Positions 20,669 through 32,089 of a DNA stretch of 64,000 nt are shown here, in pieces (position 1 is the stretch's first letter; the number at the start of each line of letters is the position of its first letter). Under the pieces are notes generated by a model. That model saw only the letters and a list, made by a program, of their open reading frames with translations. It was not told the DNA's origin and made no database searches. The stretch is from Dipteris shenzhenensis. Taxonomy: Eukaryota > Polypodiophyta > Polypodiopsida > Gleicheniales. Where the stretch lies: assembly GCA_047967505.1 (NCBI GenBank), contig CM106538.1; one strand, 5' to 3'. Made by a program: the position numbers and the translations under genes.

Positions 20669-21838
20669 TTACATGTGACAAGTTGGTAGAATCCTTGCTT
20701 GAGAAAAGACAACAAGACCCAAATTGAAATACCTTGAATACAAGCTATACAAGAATCTCCATGGGTAGGTTATACCATGGAGTGCAATTCCTTCTACTCT
20801 CTCTCTTCTTTTCTTCATCACGCTAAAGTATCTCATCGACGTTGTCTTTTCTGATAGACCAATTTTTTGCATAAAGAAAGCCTCATGTGCCAATGTGTTT
20901 GGCACATAGACTTTAGCCAACCAAGTGGTAGTACATGAAAATGAAAATTTAATATGACGTGAGATGGGATTAAGGACATTGACACTACCCATCCACTATA
21001 ACCAAAAGTAACTCACCTGTTCACCTCTGCAAGGCAAGCAGCACTTCACCCTCTTGGGCTTTGTCAAATTCCAAAAATTGACAACAAACACGCACTTGGT
21101 ATGAGTGGGCAACAAGATACACTATACAAATGGCCACAACTTTTTTGAGATTCAAAACATATAAATTCTAGTAAAGCCTAAAATGAGTAATCAAAAGGAC
21201 TTACCATTTCTTATTTGCTCCATCCATGCTTTGCACCTATGATTGCCATCCCAAATAACAAACTTTTTTTTGCTCAAATGCCTCCACTCCACACTATCTT
21301 GAAGCTCCACCTCAAACCCCTCATTGACTTCCCTCCAAACATTCCCCAACTTCTTTAAGTCCTCATTTGTAACTTCCATTTCTGGTTCCCTTGGTTTTTT
21401 CAAGGATGCTAGAAAATTCCCAATGGTCTCACAATACTCGACACTTTCAAACTTTGAGGCAAGCATAGCAAAATCATGACCAACTATCCTTATGGCCTCA
21501 TCCAAGACAAGTCTGCATATGGGGGGGAGGTGGACAATAAAAATGTGTAGCTCGGTGGTGACTCCACGTGTTGTAGGGATCTTGGAGGAATGCCAATAGA
21601 GACTACACTCTCGAGCATCTCCTTGTGAGAGCTCTACAAGCACAAGCCTATCACTTATGTCACTCAGGTGTCTACTGGATTGTGTCAATGTGATCCCACA
21701 GGAATGGAGAGGAAAGGGGAAGAGAAGAGGAAGGGAAAGAGAGAGGGAGGGAATGTGGAAGGGAAGGAGAAAGTGAATGGGGGAGAATGGAAATCAAAAG
21801 GAAACACGCAATGGAAAGCAAGAAGTCATACTCACAAG
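20669..21838 (-). CDS. Hypothetical multi-exon protein with a WDGNHR motif
   Basis: The main exon (about 21680-21206, minus) encodes roughly 160 residues. It ends AAATG followed by GTAAGT, a consensus splice donor, and begins after a long pyrimidine tract and CAG, a plausible acceptor. Residues include LDEAIRIVGHDFAML, GNVWREVNEGFEVEL and, near the end, KFVIWDGNHRCKAWMEQI. DGNHR followed by a hydrophobic helix resembles the ParB/sulfiredoxin-fold DGxHR signature, but this is only motif-level similarity. Possible further exons: one around 21140-21010 (coding-like, ending near a GTGAGT donor) and the 107-residue frame at 20992-20669 (LAHEAFFMQKIGLSEKTTSM). An upstream exon may end at a GTGAGT near 21838. 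I do not recognise the protein; it could also be part of an unclassified transposon. Confidence 0.4.
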
Positions 21839-22424
21839 AGAATAGAGTTTTGTGAGATCTTGTATTCCAAAAGTTTATAAGTACACAATGAAGATCGAAG
21901 TCAAACTTTTGGCCATTTATATAATCCACCTTTTGAAGGGAGGGCTAACCCTATACTCTCTTTCACCTCTCTCACTCTCTTTTTACAAGCACTTGGGCCC
22001 ATACGGCTCTAAGGTAGATATCATATAGCCTTCCTCACATCCTCTTCTTCTTCTCCACTTAATCTTTACAATCACTTTGGCACTTGCATGAATTGTTAAC
22101 CATGGCAGTTAACATTGGTGCATATTTATGGATAATACATATACGTTGCATGGGCTAAGCTAAGTATTACTAACTCATGATAGATTCACATGCACCTTGG
22201 TCTTCAGAGAGAACCAAAAGCACCTATTTTCAAAGAAGTAAAAACTGCTACAACTTCCAAAGAGACTCAAAACAACAACTACTTCCAAAGAGAGTTAAGA
22301 CATCTACTACTTCCAAAGTGGATTTTCATTTACATGAAATGAAAGACTATAAAGTAAAGCATCAATTGTATAATAAGTACCTTAGAAAAGGATAGATGCC
22401 ACCCACTATTTTCCTTTTGGGATG
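21839..22424. other. Unassigned spacer
   Basis: CT-rich around 21950-22060. ACTTCCAAAG(A/T)G recurs at 22250, 22284 and 22309 as a loose 30-bp repeat. No gene seen. Confidence 0.4.
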
Positions 22425-22603
22425 TCCCAATTCTTTTAGTAAAAGATAAAGGTAGGTCTATGTGATTGTGCATAGATTATCATGCCCTTACTAATGTTAC
22501 TTTTAAGTATCCAATGCCTTGGACTGATGAGATTTTTGATTAGTTACAAGAAGATAAATGTTTGGATAAGGTTGACTTAGATTGTAGGTATATGTACATT
22601 TTT
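22425..22603 (+). pseudogene. Ty3/gypsy RT fragment (fingers)
   Basis: Reads ILLVKDKGRSM, stop, LCIDYHALTNVTFKYPMPWT, then DEIFD, stop, LQEDKCLDKVDL: the VxKKDGSxRxCIDYRxLN...P...D...L block of gypsy RT. The two stops are TGA (22463) in place of the conserved Arg and TAG (22541) in place of the Gln of FDQLQ. Both are C-to-T type changes. Confidence 0.8.
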
Positions 22604-23190
22604 TCTCTCTATAAGATGATTCTTGTGACTCTTCTCTGCATATGATTTCGATAATCTTCCATGTTGTATTTGATAATGTAGCACCTCATCTACAATTTTT
22701 TTGGATAATAGCAAGAAGATTATATTGCTGGAGGGACCATCCTTGTCATAAAGAAGTCACACTCTTCTTTTAGCATTATGTGCTATCTATCTTTCAAAAA
22801 CCTGCTTGGTTGATACTCTTTGCCTTTAGATGTAATGAGCACATAAAATGGGAAATGCTATAATTCCTTGATTCATCCTTTCTAAACCTATAAGGGAATA
22901 TCTCTAATTTCTTGATCCATCCTTTCTAAACATATAAAGTACATAGAAAACGAGTATCTAAATAAAATAAATAAAAATCTAAACTAGATCCATCCTTTCT
23001 AAACCTATAAAGTACATAGCAAACGAGTATCTATATGAAACAAATAAGATATCTAAACTAGTGCACAAATCATGCTTGACTTGTTGAAAATCTTACAATA
23101 TAGTTCTTTTTTCTAAACTAAATTTGATACAAAAGTTGTTTCTCAAAGTAAATATCAAGTTATTGAAATCTTGTTTCATAACATTCCATT
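22604..23190. repeat. AT-rich spacer with short tandem repeats
   Basis: Between 22871 and 23057, GATCCATCCTTTCTAAACC and ATAAAGTACATAG(A/C)AAACGAG recur two to three times, with a unit of about 70-80 bp. The left part (22604-22870) is unassigned. Confidence 0.6.
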
Positions 23191-23198
23191 GGAAACCA

Positions 23199-25745
23199 CT
23201 ATTGAATTTCTACATATACTCCAAAATAGTTCCCTAAAATAAAGTTCAACTTATTGAAAGGTTTTAACTCACCATTCCAACTAGAAAGCATTATTATATT
23301 TCCATATACATTCCAAAGTAGTGTGACAATCATTTTTTCATGGTTAATTCTGGAACCTGAGGCCAAGAAGAAAACACGAAGACATTCCAAGGCTTCATTA
23401 ACTGATAAGTCATCATTGTGTAGAGTCAAGTTGGTACCATCCACGAATTGTTGACAGACGATCTATCTACCTTCTTTGACTTGAATTCCTTTCAGGGATC
23501 CGCTGTCAACCTTGCCTTGGGTGAGCCATCCCAGTGAGTCTGCTGTAGTAGCAAAGAGAAGGGGAGCTAGAGAGAAGCCTTGTCTGATATACCTCTTGAG
23601 CACAAAGGGAGGAGAGCTCTTGCCATTACTCTCATTCTTACCTCTGGCTTGGGAGAGAAGGAGCTCAACGAAGGAAATGTACCCATGCCCTACTCCCATA
23701 TCCTGAAGTGAGGAGAGGATAAAGCCCCATTCCATCCTTATCATAGGCTTTGTCAAAGTCTACCTTGAGAAAGTAGATATCTTGTTGGGTTCCCTCAGTC
23801 GATTCTAGTCCTTCCTCCCAAAGCATTAGGATAGCCTCTAGAATGTGTCGTTCTTGGATGAAACCTTTCTTTTCTTCGCTTATCCACCACCTCATCTTTT
23901 TTTTTAGCCTATTAGTAGCTAGATCTTTGGCATAAATTTTGTAAGCTAGTGTTCAACATGGTCAGAGGCTGCTAGTTTTTGATATCTTCTTTAAAGCCTC
24001 CCTTTGATATTAGTTTAATCATACTTGTATTGATTCTTGGATCCAATGAGCCTTTTCATTTTGATTCTTGTCGGAGCTCTAGAAGGCGCAAACGTACAAT
24101 GTCCTAGAAGACTTGGTAGAACTCAACTGAGAGTCCATCCTCTCTAGGAGTCTTGCCTTTAGCCATGACATCAGTTGCTTCTTTTAGCCCCTTAGGGTAA
24201 GGTCTCTGTTTAGGTAGTGGCAGTCAAAAGGGGAGACCTGCTTGATTCTTGTTTGTATACATCAATCTCTCGCTCTAAGTTTTTTGGTTGAAAGGATCCT
24301 AGTTTCCCTTGGAATAGCTTGGAAGTTGGAGGTGACAAGCTCCCATAATCTCATTTGGATCCTACACTAGTCTCACATCTTTCTGTAGTGCATCCAAGGA
24401 TTCATTGGCTTGGAGACTCTTATCGATGGAATGGGCTAGGCCATGTTCTAAGAGGGAGAGAGTTGGTAGCTTGGAATGATCTCAAAGATCAAGTCCTCTT
24501 GGCCGATGCCTTAGAGGACACAAACTTCACCTGGACCACCTAGGCAGAGCCTACTATTCTAGAAGACTTCTGGATGATGCTCTTTGCCATAAGGCTAGTG
24601 CTTTCATGTCCCTTTCTTCGACCATAAGCTGATACTATTATCACTAGAAAAGGGAGAAGGGAGGAGATTGCTTCATTGGCCCTGTCGCTTTTTCTTGCCC
24701 ACTAGTCTCTTATGTATATCCTTACTTGTCTCGCTTTGATTTTTGCCTCAGACCTCAGTTTGTTCCTTGTCCTTCTTAGTTCAGCTTGCCCTTGAGGTGA
24801 GGAATCATTCTCCAGTGTCTTGATACTATCTTCTAAGACTTGTATCCTCACTTGCCTGGCTTTGTCAGATCTTTGTTTGATCACTTTCAAAAGAAGCGCC
24901 CTATGCATTCAGTGGCTCTAAACCATTTGTCTGTGGTGCTAGTTGTTCCTCCGAATGCCATTTGGCAAATTCTTGCAATCTTGGTCTTCACATATGGTAG
25001 TTGAAAGAAAAAAGGTTTGGCTTTGTACCAGGATTGGAATCTCCTCCCTTCTCCCTTTTCTAGTGATAACAGTATCGGCTTATGGTCAAAGAAAGGGACA
25101 TGAAAGCACTAGCCTTATGGCAAAGAGCATCATCTAGAAGCCTTCTAGAATAGTAGGCTCTGTCTAGGTGGGCTTTTCTATGGTTATGCCCTATCTGATT
25201 ATTGGTCTAGGTGAAGTTTGTGTCCTCTAAGGCATCGGCCAAGAGGGCTTGATCTTTGAGATCATTCCAAGCTACCAACTCTCCCCCTCTTAGAACATGG
25301 CCTAGCCCATTCCATCTATCTCTTCTACTTTTTACCATATTGAAGTCCCCCAATAAGATAGTGTTATCTTTAAGAGATTTAACTTCCCACATAAGAGCCC
25401 TTTCCCTAGTAGAGTTGGGTGCAGAGATTAAGAATAGTTGACACTCTAGGTTTGGGATGCGTGAAGTCAACCCCTATTCCATTTTGGCCGAAGGTAGTTA
25501 GCATCCCTCCTACCACTTGGGCACTTCCCCCCCTCTACCTTCTTCATGATCAGTGTAGTACCACTCCCTTTTATCATCAACTTGTCTGAATTGCCATCTT
25601 AGCTTTGAACCTCTAACCTTTACTTCCTAAAGTGCTATAGACTCAGGGGTGAGACCTTTGCTTCTGATCCATCTTTTGAGAATTGCTGGTCTAAGATCAT
25701 TTGATAATCCTTGGACATTGAGACTAAGGAAGGTGAATAGGTCTT
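23199..25745 (-). pseudogene. LINE ORF2 (endonuclease-reverse transcriptase), broken
   Basis: Read on the minus strand. The endonuclease block (25470-25207) has STRERALMWEVKSL, then NTILLGDFNMVKSRRDRW and LVAWNDLKDQALLADAL, the GDFN core of APE-type LINE endonucleases. The RT follows at 23895-23463: KKGFIQERHILEAILML, FLKVDFDKAYD (motif A) and RQGFSLAPLLF (motif B). At 23456-23400 motif C reads FVDGTNL instead of FADDTNL, so the catalytic second Asp is lost. The frame changes at least three times. The RT C-terminus and any RNase H are missing. Together with ORF1 at 25860-26600 this is a nearly full-length plant L1-like LINE on the minus strand. Confidence 0.85.
24427..25317. repeat. Inverted duplication of the LINE endonuclease
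   Basis: 24427-24670 is the reverse complement of 25317-25039 at about 95% identity. It lacks a block of about 37 bp present in the right arm (around 25165-25205). The spacer is 24671-25038. The left arm therefore reads the endonuclease peptide on the plus strand (24355-24543). The arms differ at a Trp codon: TGG in the left arm, TAG in the right arm (LINE sense). Confidence 0.9.
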
Positions 25746-25859
25746 GTTTTTGCATCATTGGGTATTGATTTTGTTTCTTTTCTTCTTAAAATCCACCTAC
25801 AACACAAGATTGAAGCCTCTTAATAGCCTTCTCTTCTCTCTCTCTCTCTATGGCTTCTG

Positions 25860-26600
25860 TTGCTGGCTCCTTGGGCTTCTCGTCCAAAGGGGCTAAGTGA
25901 AGACTGCCTTTCAACCTATAATATTTTTATAAATTTCACTAGAGTAAAGGGGGGGTTGTCTCTAGCCAAGGCTTTGTGTTCTACTCATTCAAGTTGGGCT
26001 TCAAAGTCCTGTGTGTTTTCTACAAATTCCTCATCCTCTGAGCTATCTGTTTGATTTTCATCATTTGTCTCTCTTGAGTCTCCTTACTCTACTTGTTCTT
26101 CTTTCCTAACCTCTCTCCCACTAACCTTTATCTTTCCCATTGTACTTAGTTTTGGGGTCGATTGTGGGGACTTCTTCTTCTACCTGATCAACCTCTAGGC
26201 GAGCCGTGGGTGCCTTTGGGGTTTCTTTCTTATGGTTATTTCTAGCTGAGTAGTCCTTAATGAAGTGTCCTCCCATGCCACAGAGGAAACAAGAGTTGGG
26301 GATGTTTTTGTAGAAGACTTTCTAGATCAGTTCCCTGTCAAGAACTCAAATGGCATTCAGCGGGTCCATAGCTAGGTCCATCAAGATGCAAGCTTGGGGG
26401 TTTCCTCTCGAACTGATGAACCTTTCAGTTTCTAGGACTAGGAACTGACCTAGGGGCACACATAGCGCTTCAACTTGAGGGAAGAGGGAGAGCGGGAGGC
26501 CAGGAAATTGTACCCAAATTGGCACTTTGGAGGGCAGAGGTGAGTCAGGGTTGAAGGTAGGTTCCCACATGTGGACAGATGGCGTGGCTGGATTCCTAAT
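25860..26600 (-). pseudogene. LINE ORF1, DUF4283-like domain plus zinc knuckle
   Basis: The minus-strand frame 26570-26346 has PIWVQFPGLPLSLFPQVEAL, then LGQFLVLETERFI and ACILMDL, the pattern of the DUF4283 domain in plant LINE ORF1. Further on (about 26310-26270), CFLCGMGGHFIKDY fits a CX2CX4HX4C zinc knuckle in which the final Cys has become Tyr. The tail is Lys/Glu/Thr-rich. Short internal stops are present. It sits in the correct order 5' of ORF2 on the same strand. Confidence 0.75.
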
Positions 26601-27144
26601 GGTCCATAAGCCCTTCTACACTACTTTCGATGCCATTTTTGGCTTTTCAAAAAGGAAAAAAATGTATCCATTCCTTAGAAAGCAAACACTAGTGACATTC
26701 AAACCTTTTCAAGACCAAAAATTCCTCACCCATCCTTTGAGGAATAAAACAAGTGGTCGAGGACCGTGGATATATCCTACTACCGTGCATGAGCATAGCC
26801 ATTTTGTAGTTTCATTCATCATTCCATTGTGGACTTTCATAGTAGGAAGCTTACCTTTGACAAAGCCAATATCTAGTCGAGTTTTTTCAGTATCTCCTTC
26901 TGCAAAGGTGGCAGTGGAGAGATTGCAAAACATCCTCCTTGCTCTTGGTGAAAGCTATTCCCACGCCAACTGGTTCAGGGTCGTGGGGGCTTTAAATAGA
27001 CTTAATGTAAACCGTAAGGAAGGAACTTTGAGAATCAAGAAATGTACCTTACAAATCACATATCACTCAAAGATTCTAAATCAACTTGTAGGAAAACTCT
27101 CAAGCTATCCATAAGAATGATGCTTCAATGGAAGGCATGACCAA
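26601..27144. other. Internal region next to the 27.15-kb LTR, unassigned
   Basis: A 195-codon plus-strand frame (26527-27114) begins in the LINE ORF1 antisense and continues here. It has no family motif and I do not call it a gene. By position it should be the leader of the minus-strand LTR element whose primer binding site is at 27145-27156. Confidence 0.35.
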
Positions 27145-27612
27145 GGTCTGATACCATGTTTAAACATGAGTACCTCAGGATCTATGGAGTGCTTACACTA
27201 GTCTATGGAAAATTATTCCTATGTGAAAACATGATGAAGAGCTAGATTATCTAAGCATAGTATCAAGTTCAATTGGTTTAAAAGCTTAAGAGTTGTACTC
27301 ACAAAGAGACTTGAGAGCTTTGTCTATGTTACTACATGAAAATGGCATCCCTTTTATAGGAGTGCATTGCTTGCTCACATGTGGGATAAAGCCTAATTGA
27401 CATGTGGTAGCATGCTCTTGCATGCATACCTTTATTGAAGCCTTTCCCTTATCTTGTGCTCATGTCACCATTACTAGCATCTGTGCACAAATAGTGTCTG
27501 CTGAACACACTTTTTAATCAACATGTGAACACACACTACCACACTACCCAAAAGCCACATTGCCAAATTTTCTCAGTCCTTGGACTCACCGAGAAACTTT
27601 TTCTTGTCAACA
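27145..27612 (-). repeat. 5' LTR with primer binding site, minus-strand element (probable)
   Basis: GGTCTGATACCA at 27145-27156 is the complement of an initiator-Met-tRNA primer site (TGGTATCAGA). Directly beside it, on the minus strand, an LTR ends in TTTAAACA. Reading back, a TATA box in CTCCTATAAAAGGG lies at about 27352-27339, and the likely start TGTTGACAAG is at 27612, giving 456 bp. The left boundary is firm; the right one is an inference from the TGTTG start. No partner LTR was found. Confidence 0.6.
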
Positions 27613-30215
27613 AATGTCACCTAGAAATCAAGCAAGAGAGTATGAGAGTATTATGCACCTTGGATGGACATCTATTTTAGGCAAGTTGCATTTGTACCAT
27701 CAATGATGTGACCATCTCTAACATCTTTTCCATCTCATTTAGGTGCCCAAAGATGTCACCATTTCTTCCATATTTTCCATTTAAGTTCCCATTAAATGCA
27801 ATGCAAGCTTGCAAGACAATATCTAAACTTCAAGTTGTTTATCTTTTCCAATCTATATAGTTCCCATTTCCACACCTTCTAATACAACTAGTTGAGCCTT
27901 GAACTTTCCATCATCCATAATGTCTGCATTGTGGTGAAGTGAGTTCTCTAATTTTTGCAATTCACTAGTTTTGCACTCCAAATTTTCCCTAGCATCTTCT
28001 AGAATCTTATTACTTGCATCAATTAAGGCAACCAATTTGTTCTATCTTCCAAGGTGTAAACAAATTGAGTCTCATGTGCAAGCCTAGGCATCTTATCTAT
28101 AGTTCTCTAGGTCTTCCTAGAGTTGATGATGTGGGTTTGAGTTGATGCTGTGAGCAAACCATTCTATTTTCCTATCTAGATTACCATACACTTTCACATT
28201 TACATTGATAGACTTTGCAAACTTTTCCCATGCCACCCTATAATTTCTTGTGTTAATAGTAATGAGGGTCATCATGCTACCCTGGTAAAGAAAACCATGA
28301 GCAAAGGAAATGGCAAAATCATGGTTGCTTGCCTCTCATTGGTACACCCTATAATGTAAGGAAACCATATGTGTGGCTAATTGGCTCTCAATGGTACACC
28401 CTATAATGTAATCCAACCATCTGTGGATAGCAATGGGGCCTTAAGTTCTTGAACTTGACAATCTTTCCTATCCTAGGAAGTTAAAAGACTGATAGCCAAC
28501 ATTTTCCTGGTTTGTTTGCATCATTCAATTGCCTTGGGTGGCCCATTCCAAACCAATTACATACCTGGCATGAAAATCATGCCTTGTGTGAAAATATGTT
28601 CCAAGATTGGGAAGCTCAATGATTGGAAATTGCCACACTAGGATGGGCCTGTAATGATCATATTAGCAAGCTTGCCTAAGTGTAATCATGAAACATATAG
28701 GAAAAATCCCCCTTCTATCTCAAGAAATCTTATTAAGACAAACATGCACTCACTAAGAAACTACATACATTTACCTTTTTCTATAGCAAAACTTTGACCA
28801 AGTGATGTCAACCTCTTCTTCAGAAGTGGGAAGGATTATTTGCCTATGGTATGGGCATTAACTATAGCATGTTGCATATGTACAGATCAAAGAACTTTTA
28901 GGCATTGAGATTCCCCTCAAGCACTCTTGCATTCCTCATGTTATGCTACAAATGGAAGCCCCCAAACTTGAGTCCCTAGTCACTTGTAGGAAAGAAACTT
29001 GCATACGAGCAATTACCATAACCACCAGTGATGTAATGTGGTAATGAAAGAACATTGCATAACTTTAGTTCAAAATGTCAATATTAAGGAAAAACATAGG
29101 TCCCATAAAAAAACATCAATGGGTTCTAATAGCTATCTTTTTTGGAGACTACTTTATCATACATTAGTGGTGTACCTTATCATGCATACATCCAAATGGC
29201 TTATGATAAGAGACAAAGGCCAAGTTATAGTTTTTTCACCTTAGACTTGGCCAAGAGATTAAAGCCCATCATGGGTTTTGTGATGTAATTTCAAGTCCAT
29301 CTTTTAAACAGACCTTGACTACTTATAGAGGCTAGCAAACAAAAAAGGATGAGGTACATTATTTATCCTACAGAAAAGGAGCTCCTAAAATTCAAGGCAA
29401 GCAAAATAAAACTATCTCTATCTCCTCTACACACATTAATAAGTCTAAAGTATTTCAATAATATGTGGCATTTGTTTAATAATTGATATTCATAGGGTTG
29501 GTATACAAAGGGGTAAAAGAAAAACTTCACTTTACTTTTCTTTTTAGAAACTATCAGAGTGCTTTGATTGCATCGTCCCAAAGGTCAATGAACATTGGAA
29601 GAGAGGAAAGGTTTTAAAGATTAATCAAGACTAGAAGAGAGCAATTCATAGAAGAAGACAATGCTATGATGCTATAAATTGATTTGTTGGTCTTCTAATG
29701 AGTTTTGTGGGTCTTCTAATGTAATGGTTATTGAGTTGTCATAGGAGGAATTTGATATTGATGAGTTATCTCCTCAATGGGACAATGTTCATAGCACATT
29801 TGGTTTAGATCACTCATTCATGGACAGTGAGTCAAGAAGGAGGACACATTTATTGACATCACTCATTGGTATTGAGAGCAAGCGGACACGATGTGGTCTT
29901 CCATATCAAATTTTTACAAGGGCCTACATACCCATTGAAGTGTATCAAAATATTAACAAGATCAATTTCAATCCATTGCATGGCTTCCCTTAATGCATTT
30001 GCCTCTAATATTCATGGCATGGAAATGATGGAAATAACTCTTTGCATGGCTGCAAGTGAGGAGAGCCTTAGTGCTATTTGTACTAGGAACTTACTTGGGG
30101 ATTTCAAAGTTTTATGTGTTATAGGCAGTAAAGAAGAGATAGAGGCTATGAAGACCAAGTTTGTGTGTAGAGAGGTGAACCTTTTGTACGCAAACCTATC
30201 CCTTTTCCTTATCCA
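27613..30215. other. Unassigned AT-rich region with coding-like relics
   Basis: Minus-strand pieces at 27850-28300 (SNKILEDARENLECKTSEL and neighbours) look like a decayed helical protein, perhaps a gag, but cannot be placed. A direct repeat, CAATGGTACACCCTATAATGTAA, appears at 28336 and 28398. A plus-strand frame at 29866-30220 is interrupted by the TRIM insertion at 30221 and is not recognised. Confidence 0.4.
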
Positions 30216-30220
30216 AAGTA

Positions 30221-30768
30221 TGTTAGAATCCAAGAGCATGTGCCTAGCGTGCCCCCCGCCAAGACCGCTAGCACCTCACGGAAGTGCACAACCTTCATGG
30301 CCACTACGGAGGCTCTGGCATGTGTGTATGGCAGGTCCCCACCCCTGCCATAAGGCACCCTTGCCTAGCCAGCCCTCCAACCTCCACAAAAGGCAAGCTT
30401 GGGGGAATTGAAGATAGGAGGGGCAACTTGGACTATTTATGTCCCTTCATCTTCCACACACCTTTGTATGTGGGATAATTCAACCCTTTCTCCTTCTTCT
30501 TATCCCCTTTTTCCATGAGAGATTTGCACCTCCAACACCCCCCTCCAATCGATCATGGAGAGAGGTGGCCGGGGATCAGAGACCCGAGCTCTGATACCAT
30601 GTTAGAATCCAAGAGCATGTGCCTAGCGTGCCCCCCGCCAAGACCGCTAGCACCTCACGGAAGTGCACAACCTTCATGGCCACCACGGAGGCTCTGGCAT
30701 GTGTGTATGGCAGGTCCCCACCCCTGCCATAAGGCACCCTTGCCTAGCCAGCCCTCCAACCTCCAACA
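30221..30768 (-). mobile_element. TRIM (miniature LTR retrotransposon), complete
   Basis: Two direct LTR copies, 30221-30388 (168 bp) and 30600-30768 (169 bp), differ by one substitution and one indel. On the minus strand the LTR runs TGTTGGAGG...ATTCTAACA. The complement of the primer binding site TGGTATCAGAGC (30588-30599) abuts the right copy, which fixes the orientation as minus. The internal region is only 211 bp with no coding capacity. The flanks carry the 5-bp target duplication AAGTA at 30216-30220 and 30769-30773. The element is non-autonomous and, by LTR identity, young. No convincing polypurine tract was seen beside the other LTR. Confidence 0.9.
30588..30599 (-). other. TRIM primer binding site
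   Basis: GCTCTGATACCA, the complement of TGGTATCAGAGC, directly adjacent to the LTR end. Confidence 0.9.
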
Positions 30769-31060
30769 AAGTAGTCACAAAATTATGACCACCTCATCTG
30801 CAATCTAATTTTTAAGGGTCTTCTATATTTAATTTGAAGATTTGGGGGAAATCATTCCTGGTCAAATCTCATAGGGAGACTCATGCCCTTGATTTTAAAC
30901 TTAAAAACTCTGTAATTATAGTCATAGTACAAAAGTTATACCTATTTTACTATTATCTTCATTTTTCATGCAATTAAGTTCTATCAGTATTATGAATATT
31001 ATTTTAAATTCCAATTTAGGGAAATATTATGAATGTTCCAAGTCAGTAATATATCTCAAC

Positions 31061-31890
31061 CAACTTTGACTATTCCAATGACCATTTTTAGCAAATCTAA
31101 AAGAAATTTGATTGTGGTACAGAAGGCAAAGTTGATTGGGATGGCATATAGTGTGCAAAAACACCAAAACCTACCACACAAAATTTTGGCCATTTGGACC
31201 GTCCAAATGACCAAATTTGTGTGGTTGTAGGTTTTGGTTTTTTTGCACACTCATCAACTTTTCCTTTTGCACCATGATCAAATTCCTTTTAGAGTTGTCG
31301 AAAATGATCATTACAGTGGCAAAGTTGTCTATTTCCTTCATCTAACCCTTCAAGATATATATCCCTTGATACTAATTAGGAAATGCATCAATCTTTTACA
31401 AGGTGAGTAGGGGAAGATTATAAATAAATTTAAAAAATCACATTGACTTAGCCAACCTACAGGGTCCCTTCAATGGCAAGATAAACATAGAAAATTATAT
31501 TTTCACAAGGTGATGTAGTATAATTCCAAAATTGTATTCCCCTTCAAAATCTATATTTCCTCATGTAAATCATGAAATGCATCAAATTTTACAAGGTGAT
31601 GTAGCAGAAGTTCAAAATCTTAAATAAAAAATTACATTGACATAGCCAACCTAAAAGAGGCCTCCATGTGTAAATATATTGCCTAAGGGGTCTAAGCAAA
31701 GATGCTTTTCAAGGCAAATAAGTCAGCATCTTGACCAATTGCCATTTGCTACATCACTTTGTAAATAATTCCTTTTTTATGTTTATCTATGTTGAAGTTG
31801 ATGCATTTCATGATCTTGAAATTTATGTTTTAAAAGGGTAGATGAAGGAATCTAACAACTTTGTCCATTCCAATTGACCATTTTTGCTTG
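31061..31890. repeat. Foldback element with further inverted and direct repeats
   Basis: 31061-31199 and 31201-31328 are inverted copies around the centre CATTTGGACCGTCCAAATG, with arms of about 130 bp and visible but modest divergence. A third partial arm (CAACTTTG...CCATTCCAATTGACCATTTTT) lies at 31853-31883. The block TGAAATGCATCAA...TTACAAGGTGA recurs at about 31382 and 31572 in direct orientation and near 31800 inverted. No coding capacity. It resembles a foldback/MITE-like family. Confidence 0.75.
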
Positions 31891-32089
31891 AGGGGTTCAC
31901 TATATGTAAATCCTCTATATCACATGCATTCAATGACTAATTTAAAAGTCCCTTATCTCTGAATTCTTCATCAATTAAACACACGCTTTTTCTATTCAGT
32001 CTCAATATCTCCTTTCACTAGTACCCTTCTATAAATAAAATATTTTAAAAATCCCTTTTGTTGGAACCCATGTGCCCTTTTAGTAACCT

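Noticed and set aside
29866-30411. 181-codon plus-strand frame
   Set aside because: Its last third is TRIM LTR sequence; the rest has no recognised motif.
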